A stretch of DNA of 64,000 nt, taken from Cymbidium sinense. Taxonomy: Eukaryota; Streptophyta; Magnoliopsida; Asparagales; Orchidaceae. The position numbers and the translations under genes are program-made. The notes beneath the pieces are model-generated. The model saw only the letters and a list, made by a program, of their open reading frames with translations. It had not been told where the DNA came from and searched no databases. The stretch's first letter is position 1; each line of letters starts with the position of its first letter. The stretch is taken from the NCBI GenBank assembly GCA_021442155.1, contig CM038214.1:310093001-310157000 (forward strand), written 5' to 3'. Shown here piece after piece: positions 10,736 to 20,990 of the stretch.

Positions 10736-12880
10736 TGTTTTAAAATTAAGTAAACCTATGTTTAGGTTTATTTAGTTTATTTTTTATTTACTTTTGTTTA
10801 TTTTATTTTATATTTTTTATGTTTATTTTTTATTTTCATTTAGTTTAGTTTTTTAATTTAGTTTAGGTTTTTTATTTTAGTTTATGTTTATTTTTTAGTT
10901 TACTTTTTTATTTTATTATTTAGGTTTAGGTTCTATTTTTATTTTTTAGGTTTACGTTTTATTTTTTTAGGTTTAGGTTTTATGTTTCTTTTTAGGTTTT
11001 ATTTTTTTAGTTTAGGTTTAGGTTTATTTTTAGTTTATTTTATTTTATTTAGTTTATCATTTAGGTTTAAATTATTTTAGGTTTAGGTTTAGGTTTTATT
11101 TATTTTAGTTTTGGTTTTGGTTTATTTTATTTTGTTTATTTTAGGTTTTGATTTTTTTTAGTTTCGGATCTACGTTTTATTTTTTATTTATATTAAGTTT
11201 TATTTTAGGTTTATTTTAGGTTTATTTTTTAAATTTAGGATTTTATTTAGTTTTATTTTATTTTTATTTTTGTTTATTTTATTTTATTTATTTATTTTTT
11301 ATTTTATTTAGGTTTTATATTTTTAGGTTTATTTTATTTAGTTTTGTTTAGGTTTTTATTTATTTTATTTTAGTTTAGTTTATTTTTTTATTTGGTTTAA
11401 TTTTTAGGTTTAAGTTTAGGTTTTAGTTTAGTTTTATTATTTTATTTTCTTGGTTTATTTAGATATAGTTTTTTTTTATTTTATTTGTAGGTTTATTTTA
11501 TTTAGGTTAGTGTTTAGGTTTTAGGGTTTATGGTTTTGAGTTTAGTTTAGGTTTAGGTTTTAGTTTTAGTGGTTTAGTTTAGGTTTAGGTTAGTTTAGGG
11601 TTTAGGATTATAGTTTTAAGGTTTATGGTTTAGGTTTAGGGTTTACATTTAAGGGTTTAGGATTAGAGTTTAGGTTTATAGTTTAGGTTTAGGGTTTGTT
11701 TAGTGTTTATGGTTTAATATTTTAAATTTAGTTTAGTTTTAGGGTTTTGGTTTAGGGTTTTAGGTTTAGATTTAGGAGTTTAGTTAGGTTTAGATTTAGG
11801 GTTAGGTTTAATTTTATTTAGTTTAGGTTTAGGAGTTTAGGTTTATTTTAGTTAGATTTAGTTTAGATTTAGGTTTAGGTTTAGAGTTTTTTAAGTTTAT
11901 TTAGGTTTAGGTTATTTAAGTTTATTTAGAGTTTAAGATTTAGGTTTAGGGTTTAGATTTAGGGTTTAAGTTTATGGTTAGGGTTAGGGTTTATTTAGGG
12001 TTTAAGTTTTATTTGGGTTATTTAGGGTTTTATGGTTAGGGTTTAACTTTATTTTATATTTTTTTTTAGGGTTTATTAGTTTTAGGGTTTATTTTAATAA
12101 TGTAAACCATAGTTTAGGTTTATTTAATTTATTTTTATTTTATGTTAGTTTATTTTATTTTTTATTTTATTTAGGTTTATTTTTTATTTTATTTATTTTA
12201 GTTCATTTACTTTAATTTATATTTTTTTTTTAGTTTATGTTTAGGTTTAGGTTTAGGTTTATGTTTATTTTTTTAGTTTAGTTTTCTTTTTATTTTATAT
12301 TTTGATTAGGTTTATTTTTATTTTAGGTTTTAGTTAGGTTTTATTTTGTTTTTTTTTTAGGTTTAGGTTTTAAGTTTTTTATTTTAGGTTTAGTTTTAGG
12401 TTTTATTTTTTGGTTTAGGTTTAGGTTTATTTTAGATTATTTTATTTTATTTAGTTTAGGTTTTAGGTTTAGATTATTTTAGGTTTAGGTTTAGGTTTTA
12501 TTTATTTTAGTTTAGTTTATTTTAGTTTAGCTTAGGTTTATTTTATTTTTTATTTTAGGTTTAGGTTTTTTTATTTTAGGTTTATTTTTTTAGGTTTTTT
12601 TATTTCATTTTTATTTTATTTATTTTTTGGGTTTATTTTATTTTATTTTAGATTTAGTTTTATTTTATTTAGGCATTTTATTCTTAGGTTAATTTTATTT
12701 TTTAGTTTGGTTTAGGTTTTATTTATTTATTTATTTTATTTTTTATTAATTTATTTTATGTTATTTTTTTTGGTTTAGGTTTATGTATTATAAGTTTTAT
12801 TTTATTTTATTATTTTATTTATCTAGGTTAGGTTTTAATTTATTTTATTTTATGTTTATTTGGTTTAGGTTTAGTTTTAG
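10736..12880 (+). repeat. T-rich telomere-derived repeat (type B) with a TTTAGGG island
   Basis: From 10742 the sequence starts with AAAATTAAGTAAAC and becomes dominated by TTTATTTTA, TTTAGGTTTAGG and TTTTTAGG words. A TTTAGGG-rich island lies at about 11511-12085, after which the T-rich type resumes to about 12880. The same opening and the same internal word order recur near 26060, 26966, 33001, 33190, 33977 and 36222, so this is a long-period repeat and not random low complexity. No coding potential is seen. Confidence 0.8.
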
Positions 12881-13876
12881 GTTTTAGTGTTTAAGGTTTA
12901 GGTTTCTGTATAAGGTTTAGGGTTTTAGGGTTTATGGTTTAGGGGTTAAGTTTAGGGTTAGGGTTAAGGGTTTAGGGTTTAGTTTAGGTTTTGATTTAGG
13001 ATTTAGGATTTTAGGGTTTAGGTTAACAGGGTTTAGGTAGTTTAGGGTTTAGGTTAAGATTAGTTTAGGCTTTAGGGTTTAGAGCTTAGGTTTAGGGTTT
13101 AGTGTTTAGGGTTATTTTAGGGTTTAATTTAGGTTAAGTTTAAGTTTAGGGTTAGGGTTATGGTTTAAGTTTAGGGTTTAGGGTTAGTGTTAGGTTTAAC
13201 CTTTAGGGTTTAAGTTTAAGTTTTAAGTTTAAGTTTAGAGTTTAGGTTTAGGTTTAAGGTTAGTTTAGTTAGGGTTTAAGCTTTAGGTTTAGGGTTTATA
13301 ACAGGTTTGTTTAGGTTTAATTTTGATTTCTGATTTAGGGTTTAATTTTAGGGTTTAGGGTTTTCATTTAGGGTTAATTTAGGTTTTGGGTTTAGGGTTT
13401 AGGTTTATTTTTTAGGGTTTAGGGTTTAGTTTAAAGTTAAGTTTAGGATTTAGATTAGGTTGAGATTTAGGTTTAGTTTAGTTTAAGTTTTAGGTTTAGG
13501 ATTTGGGGTTTATGGTTTAGGGTTTAATGTTTAGGGTTATATTTTTTAGGGTTTAGGGTTTAGGGTTTAGGGTTTAGGGTTTTAAGATATAGGGTTTAGG
13601 GTTTTTTAGGGTTTAGGGTTTAGGGTTTAGGGTTTAGGGTTAGTTTTATGGTTATTGGTTTTATAGTTTAGGATTTGATTTAAGGTTAGGGTTTAGGGTT
13701 TAGGTTTAGTGTTTAGCTTTAGTGTTTAGTTTTTTGGTTTAGGGTTTAGGTTTTATGGTTTAGGGTTTAAGGTGTAGGGTTTTAAGGTTTAGGGTTAGCG
13801 TAGGATTTATGGTTTAGGGTTTAGGGTTTAGGTTTTAGGTTTAGGGTTAGTTTTATTTTGTTGTTTGTGGTTTTGG
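12881..13876 (+). repeat. Degenerate telomere-like block 2b (TTTAGGG-rich)
   Basis: The block consists of imperfect TTTAGGG units with perfect runs around 13555-13580 and 13610-13640, all on the plus strand. It ends in GTTTTGGTTTTTTT at the poly(T) start of a processed-mRNA scrap. No gene is present. Confidence 0.9.
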
Positions 13877-13950
13877 TTTTTTTAATAGAACAAATTCATA
13901 TTTAACATTTCTTCTTTTGATTTCATCAACCAAGTAAGTAACAAACTAGG
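13877..13950 (-). pseudogene. 3'-UTR scrap of the glycine-rich RNA-binding protein retrocopy
   Basis: After seven T (poly(A) on the minus strand) comes GAACAAATTCATATTTAAC and then TTTCATCAACCAAGTAA. This matches the start of the four longer retrocopies at 25300, 27965, 28970 and 31091. Only about 70 bp are shared; after 13950 the sequence is different. It is a short or truncated fifth member of that family, at the edge of a TTTAGGG block like the others. Confidence 0.75.
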
Positions 13951-15330
13951 GAAGTGAGGTAATCAAATGACCTCCTTGGGGCTAGTAAAACCTCTTATTT
14001 TCGAGATGTCCGACTATATGCACATTACCATTCAATCTTATATAAATCAACACATGAATAGAGGAAAGTGAACTTAGCATTCATACACTTACTATAAGCA
14101 CATGCATTTCTTATGTATTTATAAGCATTATAACACATATTATTTTCATTTATAAGCTTTAGAAAATTACATTTTTTATTTAATAGTGATAATAGCGCAT
14201 ATATTAAATTAAATCAATACATATATAAAAAAAATCCATTTTATTTTACTTGATTTTGAAAAGATGGATGCATGAATTCAAATGACATATAAAATCTAAC
14301 ATGATTGGAAGAGGATTCAAATATAAGCATGTGATTTATTCAACCAAACTAGTTCTTAAGAACAATCAAATCAAATAAGATTATTTAAAGCAAATCACAC
14401 GATTATTTAAAGCAAACTAAATATTCTTTATTATTTAAGTTTTGGATTTGATTTGATTTAAAGAGGAGAAGAGAAATCATCACTTGTAGTTTTAAACCCA
14501 TTCTACATTAGTGATTTGATTTAATTTAAGGAAATGTAATTAAGTTAATTTTATGGATTAATTATTGAACCCTTTTTGAATTAGTACCCCTAAAGTAATT
14601 AACTAAATCATTATGAGCCAACATGATATGCATGGAAAATAAACTTGCAATGATCCTCAGAAATAAATGGGGCCCAATGCAATTGGCTCATGATTAATAA
14701 TTATGAGCCAACCTATTTTTTCCAAAAGCTCGGTTTTAATGGCATACCTCATCGGAGCTCAAGACCGGTGGCGTAAAGGATTGAGGAAGCTTCATCTAGT
14801 GGAGACGAAGCCCTATTGATCAGTAATTGGATCAATTCATCGATCGTTTGAAAGGCTACGAACCGACGATTTGGGGCTTTGCTTTGATCAAAGTCCCACA
14901 ACCGGTGTCGGCAAGCTTGGGAGATGATTCTTTCTTGCTCGATGAGGCCTAGGGAAGGTGCATGCAAAGTTAATTTGAGTTTGATGGAGAAATGGGATGT
15001 TAAGTCGAAATGGGAGTGTCCTATTTTGGGATGGACAGGAATGGAATTTTGATAGGAATGAGCTTGGGAGCTTAGAAAATGGCTTTAGCGGTACGTCTTG
15101 GGTAGCTAGGGCTCTGAGGAATGATTTTTGTGTGTGTACGAGTGGGTGTATACCCCCCTTCATCTTGATCGGATGGTGGGATCGGGTCTAGCTTCTAGCC
15201 GTTCGACCATCTTAGTGAGTCATGGGTGGCAGGGAGGAGGTGAGTTGGCTCAGCTTGGTTGGTTGAAGGTGTGGAAGTTACTACCAACGAGGAATCATGT
15301 GTGTCCAATGGGGAGGGTGAGGTGATTTCA
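13951..15330. other. Unassigned intergenic sequence
   Basis: 13951-14740 is AT-rich and holds nothing I recognise; it includes two short direct repeats of ATTATGAGCCAACAT-like sequence near 14610 and 14700. 14740-15330 is clearly richer in GC, with overlapping short open frames on both strands (for example 14749-14967 minus and 15128-15325 plus), none with a known motif. This GC-rich part could belong to the LTR or leader of the gypsy relic downstream, but I see no primer-binding site or terminal TG...CA pair to prove it. Confidence 0.4.
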
Positions 15331-17310
15331 CCTCCCATGGGTCATGGCTGACCTAACCACCCCTTAAGTCAGGTTGGGTAGTGTCCTAGGTGCCTAGGTG
15401 GACCATTGGGAGAGTACCAAGTGGCCAAAGAAGAAAATGATCACTTACATTTCACTTGTCTCATGTGATGCCCTTGACCTAAGGGTAGAATGATCATTTA
15501 GCATTGGATTTGATTTGGGTAGATTTGAAATGAGCCGAATGTGGGTTAGCCTAAATTTTAAGTTAATTAGAGTTGATTTGGTTAGGTTTGGCTCAATTTA
15601 GCTCATTTAGGGTGGGTCAAGTTGACCAATTGATCAAATTGGGTCAAGTTCATATAATCATTTGGGATGTTTTTGTTAAATTGGTTTGGTTTAGTTTGGC
15701 TTAGATTTGATTTTGGCTCATTTGAATTCATTTGGGTCAAATGGCTTAAGTTGACCAATTTGACCAAATTGGCCAAATTGGCTTGGGTTGGGTGTTGGTT
15801 TGGGTTTAGTTGACCAATTGAAGATGATTCTAAGCTTTGGTTTCAATTAATTTGGATTTGGTTTTGATTTAGGCCAACTTGAACTTTTAGGTCAATTTGG
15901 GCTAGTAGGTTAATTGGGTTCAATTGGGTCCAATCATGGCTTTGCTCAAGTTCAACAATCAATTTGGAATGAACTTGAGCCATTGGTTCAATCAATTTAG
16001 TTTATATTTTGACTTGACCTAATTTAGTGTTTTAGGTCAATTTGGGTCAACTTGTCAAGAGCCCAATTGGGTTTGGTTTGACTCAACGAAGATCAAGTCA
16101 TATTCAAATATTGATTTTGATTTGGTATGAATCATTGGTTTCAGATTTAGCTTAAATTTGGCTAGTTTTGGTTCATAAGGGTTAAGGGGTTGACTTGCTC
16201 AAATGACCAAGTTGACTTAGTTTGACCAATTTGTGATATGATCAACCTAAGGTGATCAACAATAATGATGGGAGGTTATGATGGGCTTGGTCCAATCCAA
16301 TTTGGGTAGGATTAGAACTTGGCTCAAATAGGTCAAACTAGCAACTTTGGGTCAAGTAGACCAATTAGGTTAAGTTGACTTGATTTTGGATTGAGTTTGA
16401 TTTAGTTGAGTTTATATGGATTTGGGATTGATATATAAATTCAATTGACATTGGTTTTCAAATGGGTTTTGGTTCATTTGAACATTTCAAGTCAAAAGGG
16501 TTAAGGTTTGACTTGGGTTTATTTTGGTTTGGCTTGATGATTGCTGATTTCATTTATATTTATGAATATGATTGAAGGTATGATTGATTCATGAGAAAAT
16601 CAATTGAATTTAGATTTTGATGGAATTTGGTTAAGTCCATGGAGTTGGATTATGTGGCTTAGGTTTTGATTTTGATTTGGTTTGATTTAGTTTTGATGAT
16701 TTAAATGTATATTATATGTAATTTGTGAAGATGATTTAAAATATGATTGGTTTGTGAGAAAATAAATTGAGTGTGACTTGATTTGGATTAAGATTTGGCT
16801 AAGTCATGGATAGGTCATATATGGCTTAGGAAGGGTTTTGAATTAATTTTAATTATTTTGATTATTTCAATGTAGATTTGATTTATATTTAGGAAGATGA
16901 TTGAAGATATAAATTTATTATGAGAAAATCAATTGATTTTGGATTGATTTAGATTAATTTGGCAAGCCATGGGAATCATATGGCTTAAGAAGTGTTTCAA
17001 GTTTGGATTTGATCATTAGCTTCAATCATTTGGTTTTGGAATTTGGGTTTGGATTTGGATTTGGATTTTGATGTTTGAATTGAACTTGAGGTTTGGTTTG
17101 AGAAGGTGAACATGGATTGGATTTGGGTTGTAGGGGTTGGTGGATTAACCTAATCCCATAACCTAATTCTATGGTTAACCCTTCTAAGTCTTTAGGCTTA
17201 GGTTATTTGTTTACCTAATTATTAGAAGTGTCTTATGACTAAGGAAGTCTTAGTGTCTAGAAGACTCCTAAGTCTAAGATGGAAAGAATGAATCCACACT
17301 CCAATAGTGA
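15331..17310. repeat. Low-complexity TTGGGTCAA/TTGACC tract with ~165-bp tandem repeat
   Basis: Short words such as TTGGGTCAA, TTGACCAA and TTTGGTTTGG are repeated in no fixed register over about 2 kb. Within it, TGAGAAAAT(C/A)AATTGA-type anchors recur at 16592, 16755 and 16921 together with ATATGGCTTA and GATTTGGATT words, giving about three tandem units of ~165 bp (16560-17000). No protein is encoded. Its place just upstream of gypsy protease-like sequence suggests it is a decayed LTR, UTR or gag region, but that is inference. Confidence 0.5.
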
Positions 17311-17334
17311 GGTCAACAGGCCTTAGGCTCCATA

Positions 17335-17535
17335 GTGTTTTCCATAGACGTAGATGATTGGAAGAAAAAAGCCAAGTTTCTCATTATAGACTCACATACA
17401 TCATTCAACACTTTTTTTGGGAGACCATGGATACATGAGAAAAATATAGTTCCATCCTCTACATCGTGTATGAAATTTGTGAGAGGTGGGATCATCTATC
17501 AAAGGAGATCTCAAGCCATTTACAATTCATGAGGT
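17335..17535 (+). pseudogene. gypsy aspartic protease C-terminal remnant
   Basis: The frame contains FLIIDSHTSFNTFFGRPWIH, then VPSSTSCMKFV. The F..ID....N...GRPWIH...AVPS..H..LKF signature is the second half of the protease of Tat/Athila-type gypsy elements. The catalytic DTG/DSG half is not visible upstream; it is lost or decayed in the low-complexity tract. The remnant is followed by E-rich and K-rich spacer sequence that leads to RT. Confidence 0.75.
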
Positions 17536-18589
17536 CATATATGAGGATGTGGCTTACTACCTCCCTTAAAATCAACAAGTCTATTCTCACAAACTTGGCC
17601 AAAGTTTAAAAATAAAATAGAAAAGATAAAGAAAAAGAAAAAAGAAAGAAAAAAAGAAAAGAAAAAGAAAATGAAAAGAAAATAAAAGGGAGCGAAATAG
17701 ACTTTGAGGAGGAAGTGGAGCTGATTAACAATTCATTACTCCATTCCAACATATGGGTAGGATGACGACCTCCACGGAAGAGGAAGAGGCGGTTAGGAGG
17801 CGGTCAGGGGTGGAAATCCTCATTATTGGCCCAATAGAAGATATGTCCCAAGAGTACACTTTCTATTCATATAGACTTAGAATCTAGTTCATATGATGAG
17901 TCTTATATGGTTAGCACACCAGCCAACTCTTCTCAGCTGTAGATTCTCTTGGAGGTGACACTTGAGCAGGATAGCGATGAAGATGGGCTCAAAGCATAAC
18001 ATAAGTGTATCCAAGTCTATGTGAAATGCATTTGTTGGGAACCTTATCTCTAACTCCACTTTCCTCTCAAAAGGCGAGGGTTTGGTAGTTAAGGAATCCC
18101 TAAGTCATCCACAGTGTGAAGACTTAGAGGTTCTTTCAGCATCATCCTCATGTTAAAAGTTGATGTAGAACTTGAGGATGGCTTCATATAAAGATTTAAT
18201 AGAATTACCATTTGATTTCTACTTTCTTTGTGTTCATAATTTAGCAAAGAAAGGGTTAATCCCATATACTTGGTCAAAGCACAAGTCGGACTACTTTGAA
18301 AGAATATGGAAGAACAAATGCAAAAGCTCTCAATCAAGACTGGCACTAAGATTTCGGTACTTAGTCAGTGATGATGATTCTTGCTTAGTCCTCACCAATC
18401 ATTTGGAATCTAATAGGTTCTTTTCAAATCACATTAACTCATATGAGAAGGCGTGCTTAGAAACTTCATATGACTGGATGATTTTAAAGTCAAAGATGCA
18501 CAGTACAAAGAGATCAAGTCAACCATCGATGAGCTCAAGGAAATCAACTTGGGAACTGAAGAAGATCCACGCCCGATATACATCAGTTC

Positions 18590-19330
18590 TTGTTGAATGA
18601 AATTGAAACCAATGACTTAGTTAGGCTATTGATTGAGTTTAAGGACTGCTTTGCATGGAGTTATGAAGAGATGTGTGGATTGGCTCTAACATATCCATAT
18701 AAACAAAAGAGCCTACTACTAACCTATCAAGCAAGTTCTTAAAAGCATGTGATTAGATATAAACAACAAGTCATTTCTAAAGTCAAGAAATTGATCGATG
18801 TTGGCTTCATCGAAGAAAAATACTCTACACGGTCATCCACATTGTCAAGATAAAGAATGGCCAAATTCACATATGCATTGATTTTAGGGATTTAAATAAG
18901 GCATGTCCAAAAGATGAATTTTCACTACCAATCCCGGAGCAGATGGTGGACATTGCCTCATCTCAAGCAGTCTTCTATTTCATGGATGGATGATCTGGAT
19001 ATAACCAAATAAAGATGGCCCTTGAAGATGAATGAAACACTACTTTTAGAACCCAAATCATAATTTATTAGAGGGCCTTTCGCCTTAAAATTTTGGTGCT
19101 ACATATTAGGGTTATGACTCGAATCTTGATGAACTCATTCATCATCAAGTCAGTGTTATGTCAATGATCTCATGGTCAAAAGTAGAGAAAGAAAGACCAT
19201 CTCTTTGACTTGAGAGTAATTTTGAGCAGTTAAGATAATTTAACCTCAAAATGAACCTCGAAGTGTGCATTGAGTAGCTTAAATTCTTAGAACACCTTCT
19301 GAGAAATTGAAAAGCTTCTTTTCATGAATC
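18590..19330 (+). pseudogene. gypsy reverse transcriptase relic with YVND active site
   Basis: Before the domain, 18530-18590 reads INLGTEEDPRPIYIS, the usual segment ahead of RT in Tat elements. RT then shows LIEFKDCFAWSYEEM, a frame-shifted middle, IVKIKNGQIHICIDFRDLNK (about 18840-18900), ACPKDEFSLPIPEQMVDIAS, and SGYNQIKMALEDE with a stop in place of an expected residue. The catalytic box at 19157-19168 reads YVND instead of YVDD, which removes an essential aspartate. At least four frame changes are present. It is inactive. Confidence 0.85.
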
Positions 19331-19357
19331 AAAATGATGGAGAAGATGAAGATGTAA

Positions 19358-19960
19358 ATGCCAAAGTTTAACTTAACTCAAATCATTCCAAGGGTCATAT
19401 ATCTAAAATTCTTTATATCCAACCTATCAGAAAGTTGTCAGCCATTCTCAAGACTTATCAAAAAGGATGCCAAGTTCAAGTTGGATGAAAAGTGTGAGCA
19501 TGCCTTAGAAGACATCAAGCATTACCTAATTATGTCGCTGGTTCTAGCAGCCCTTATCCCAAGCAGGCCGGTCATAGTTTACACTACTGTGTTAGATGAC
19601 TCCCTTGGTGCTTTGTTGGCCCAAGTCAATGATGAAGGGAAGAAAAACACACTCTACTACTCGGCCACATCTAATCCTCAGAGGAAAATTATCTACCTAT
19701 GAAGAAGCATTGCTAGCTTTTAATCTTTGCATCCCTAAAGCTACAACACTACATGTTTCCTCATAAGGTAAACTTAATCTCTAGTATGAATCCACTACAG
19801 TATCTCATGACACGATCAATGCTATCTGGATGGTTGGCACGACGGTCCCTGGTCCTCTCATTTGACATTACCGTACTCCATGCGTCAAAAGACAAGCTGC
19901 CAATGGATTTCTTAGAATACACTTACTTCCTGTTGACTTTTGCTTAGTGATGATCTCCTC
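19358..19960 (+). pseudogene. gypsy RT connection / first RNase H relic
   Basis: The 114-residue frame at 19358-19702 reads FISNLSESCQPFSRLIKKDA, then DEKCEHALEDIKHYL, then DDSLGALLAQVNDEGKKNTL and a YYSATS end: the RT-RNase H connection and start of the first RNase H. The frame at 19753-19947 continues with VNLISSMNPLQYLMTRSMLS and SFDITVLHASKDKLPMDFL, the end of this domain. A frameshift lies between them near 19700. This follows the dead RT with the usual spacing. Confidence 0.82.
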
Positions 19961-19984
19961 GATGAACAAATCATGAACTTAGGG

Positions 19985-20420
19985 AATACTAGCATTCACC
20001 ATTGGGAGATTTATTTTGATGGTGTGGCTTCTCCTCAAAGAGGAGAAGAACCATAATCTACTATTCTAGGAAAGGTAGGGGGGTAAGAATAGTTCTCTTA
20101 ACTCTAGACCATGATGTGATGAGATTCTCATAACGTCGTCAACTGACCAAAAAACAAGCGAATATGATGCTCTGATTGCCGATCTAGAGTTAGTCGTTAC
20201 TTTAAGCATCGAGAACATCAACATCTTCGGGGATTCTTAGCTAGTTATCAACCAAATAATTGGATCATATAAGGTTATAAAGCCCAAGCTCCATCACTAC
20301 CATAAGTACACCATGGAGTTGTTGGTCTAAATCCTAGAGGATACCATTTATAAGATTCCCCTAGGAGAGAATGTCATAGCATATGTTTTAGCTAAGCTTG
20401 CCAAGCAGTTGGCATGTCTG
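19985..20420 (+). pseudogene. Second (archaeal-type) RNase H relic of the Tat element
   Basis: In pieces the plus strand reads HHWEIYFDGVASPQRGEEP, then YDALIADLELVVTLSIENIN, IFGDS, LVINQIIGSYKVIKPKLHHY. This is the additional RNase H (aRNH) that Tat-lineage gypsy elements carry after the first one. A stop codon sits inside the GDS-LVINQ motif, and two frameshifts lie before it. Its presence is the main reason for the Tat assignment. Confidence 0.8.
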
Positions 20421-20589
20421 GAGGATAAGTCCATACAAATAAAGGTCCAAAATAGACAAATCTTATCTCTTATTGATATTGATTTCGTCAAAAACTACAC
20501 TCTTAAAAGGGATGTTTCCATTGCCAAGAAGGATGAGGAGTTAGATTGAAGGCAACCATTCATGGATTACCTAAATAAAGATAAACTAC

Positions 20590-20945
20590 CTAAAGATAAG
20601 TCCAAAGCCCATATATGAAGAGAGCAATTTTCTATGCTCTTATGGATGGTGTCTTGTACTAGCGATCTTTCAATTATAAATTGTTACATTTTTCAGACAA
20701 GCACGAAGCTGAAGATTATGACCGAGGTACACAGATTATGTAGAGCCAACCAATCTCTAAAGATGAAAGCCAAGATCAAGAGACTAAGATACTACTGGCC
20801 GTCGATAATTAAAGATTGCAGGGATATGACCCTCTTTCCATAGAGAAGGCCTACCAAGGAGGATCTTATCAGCTTATTAATCATAAGGGAGAGCGCCTAA
20901 TTCTTTCAATCAATGGGCTCTACTTAAATAAATATTATAAATCAT
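20590..20945 (+). pseudogene. gypsy integrase remnant with core deleted
   Basis: 20590-20835 encodes, across frames, ALMDGVLY, RSFNYKLL, EVHRLCRANQS and RYYWPSIIKDCRDM, which is the zinc-binding N-terminal region of integrase. Directly after it, from about 20840, the frame reads AYQGGSYQLINHKGERL and INGLYLNKYY, which belongs to the far end of the integrase/post-integrase segment. The catalytic DDE core, normally several hundred residues, is missing, so an internal deletion has joined the two parts near 20838. Confidence 0.8.
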
Positions 20946-20990
20946 GTTTCAAAATAATTATCATCTATGAAAATTCCATTTTGAATTCAA

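Larger units (their letters stand above)
17311..20990 (+). mobile_element. Ty3/gypsy (Tat-like) pol relic
   Basis: Plus-strand pieces occur in the order of a gypsy polyprotein: protease end (17335-17535), a purine-rich spacer (17590-17690), spacer sequence to 18590, RT (18590-19330), RNase H (19358-19960), a second RNase H (about 19985-20420), integrase HHCC-type remnant (20590-20835) and the end of the integrase region (20840-20945). Two RNase H domains in tandem are the mark of Tat-lineage elements. Stops and frameshifts are frequent, the RT active site is changed and the integrase core is missing, so the element cannot move by itself. I could not define matching LTRs. Confidence 0.85.

Noticed and set aside
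9266..13876. Degeneracy of the telomere-like blocks as pure sequencing error
   Set aside because: Error cannot be excluded for single indels, but the T-rich units share start words and internal order over several kb, and the MITE and retrocopies in the same region are clean, so most of the variation is probably real.
14749..15325. A small host gene in the GC-richer segment
   Set aside because: Open frames are short, overlap on both strands and show no known motif; without splice signals or similarity I cannot support a gene.
17590..17690. Purine-rich AAAGAAAAAG tract as a matrix-attachment or triplex element
   Set aside because: Lys/Glu-rich spacer between protease and RT is common in Tat-type elements, which explains the tract without a special function.
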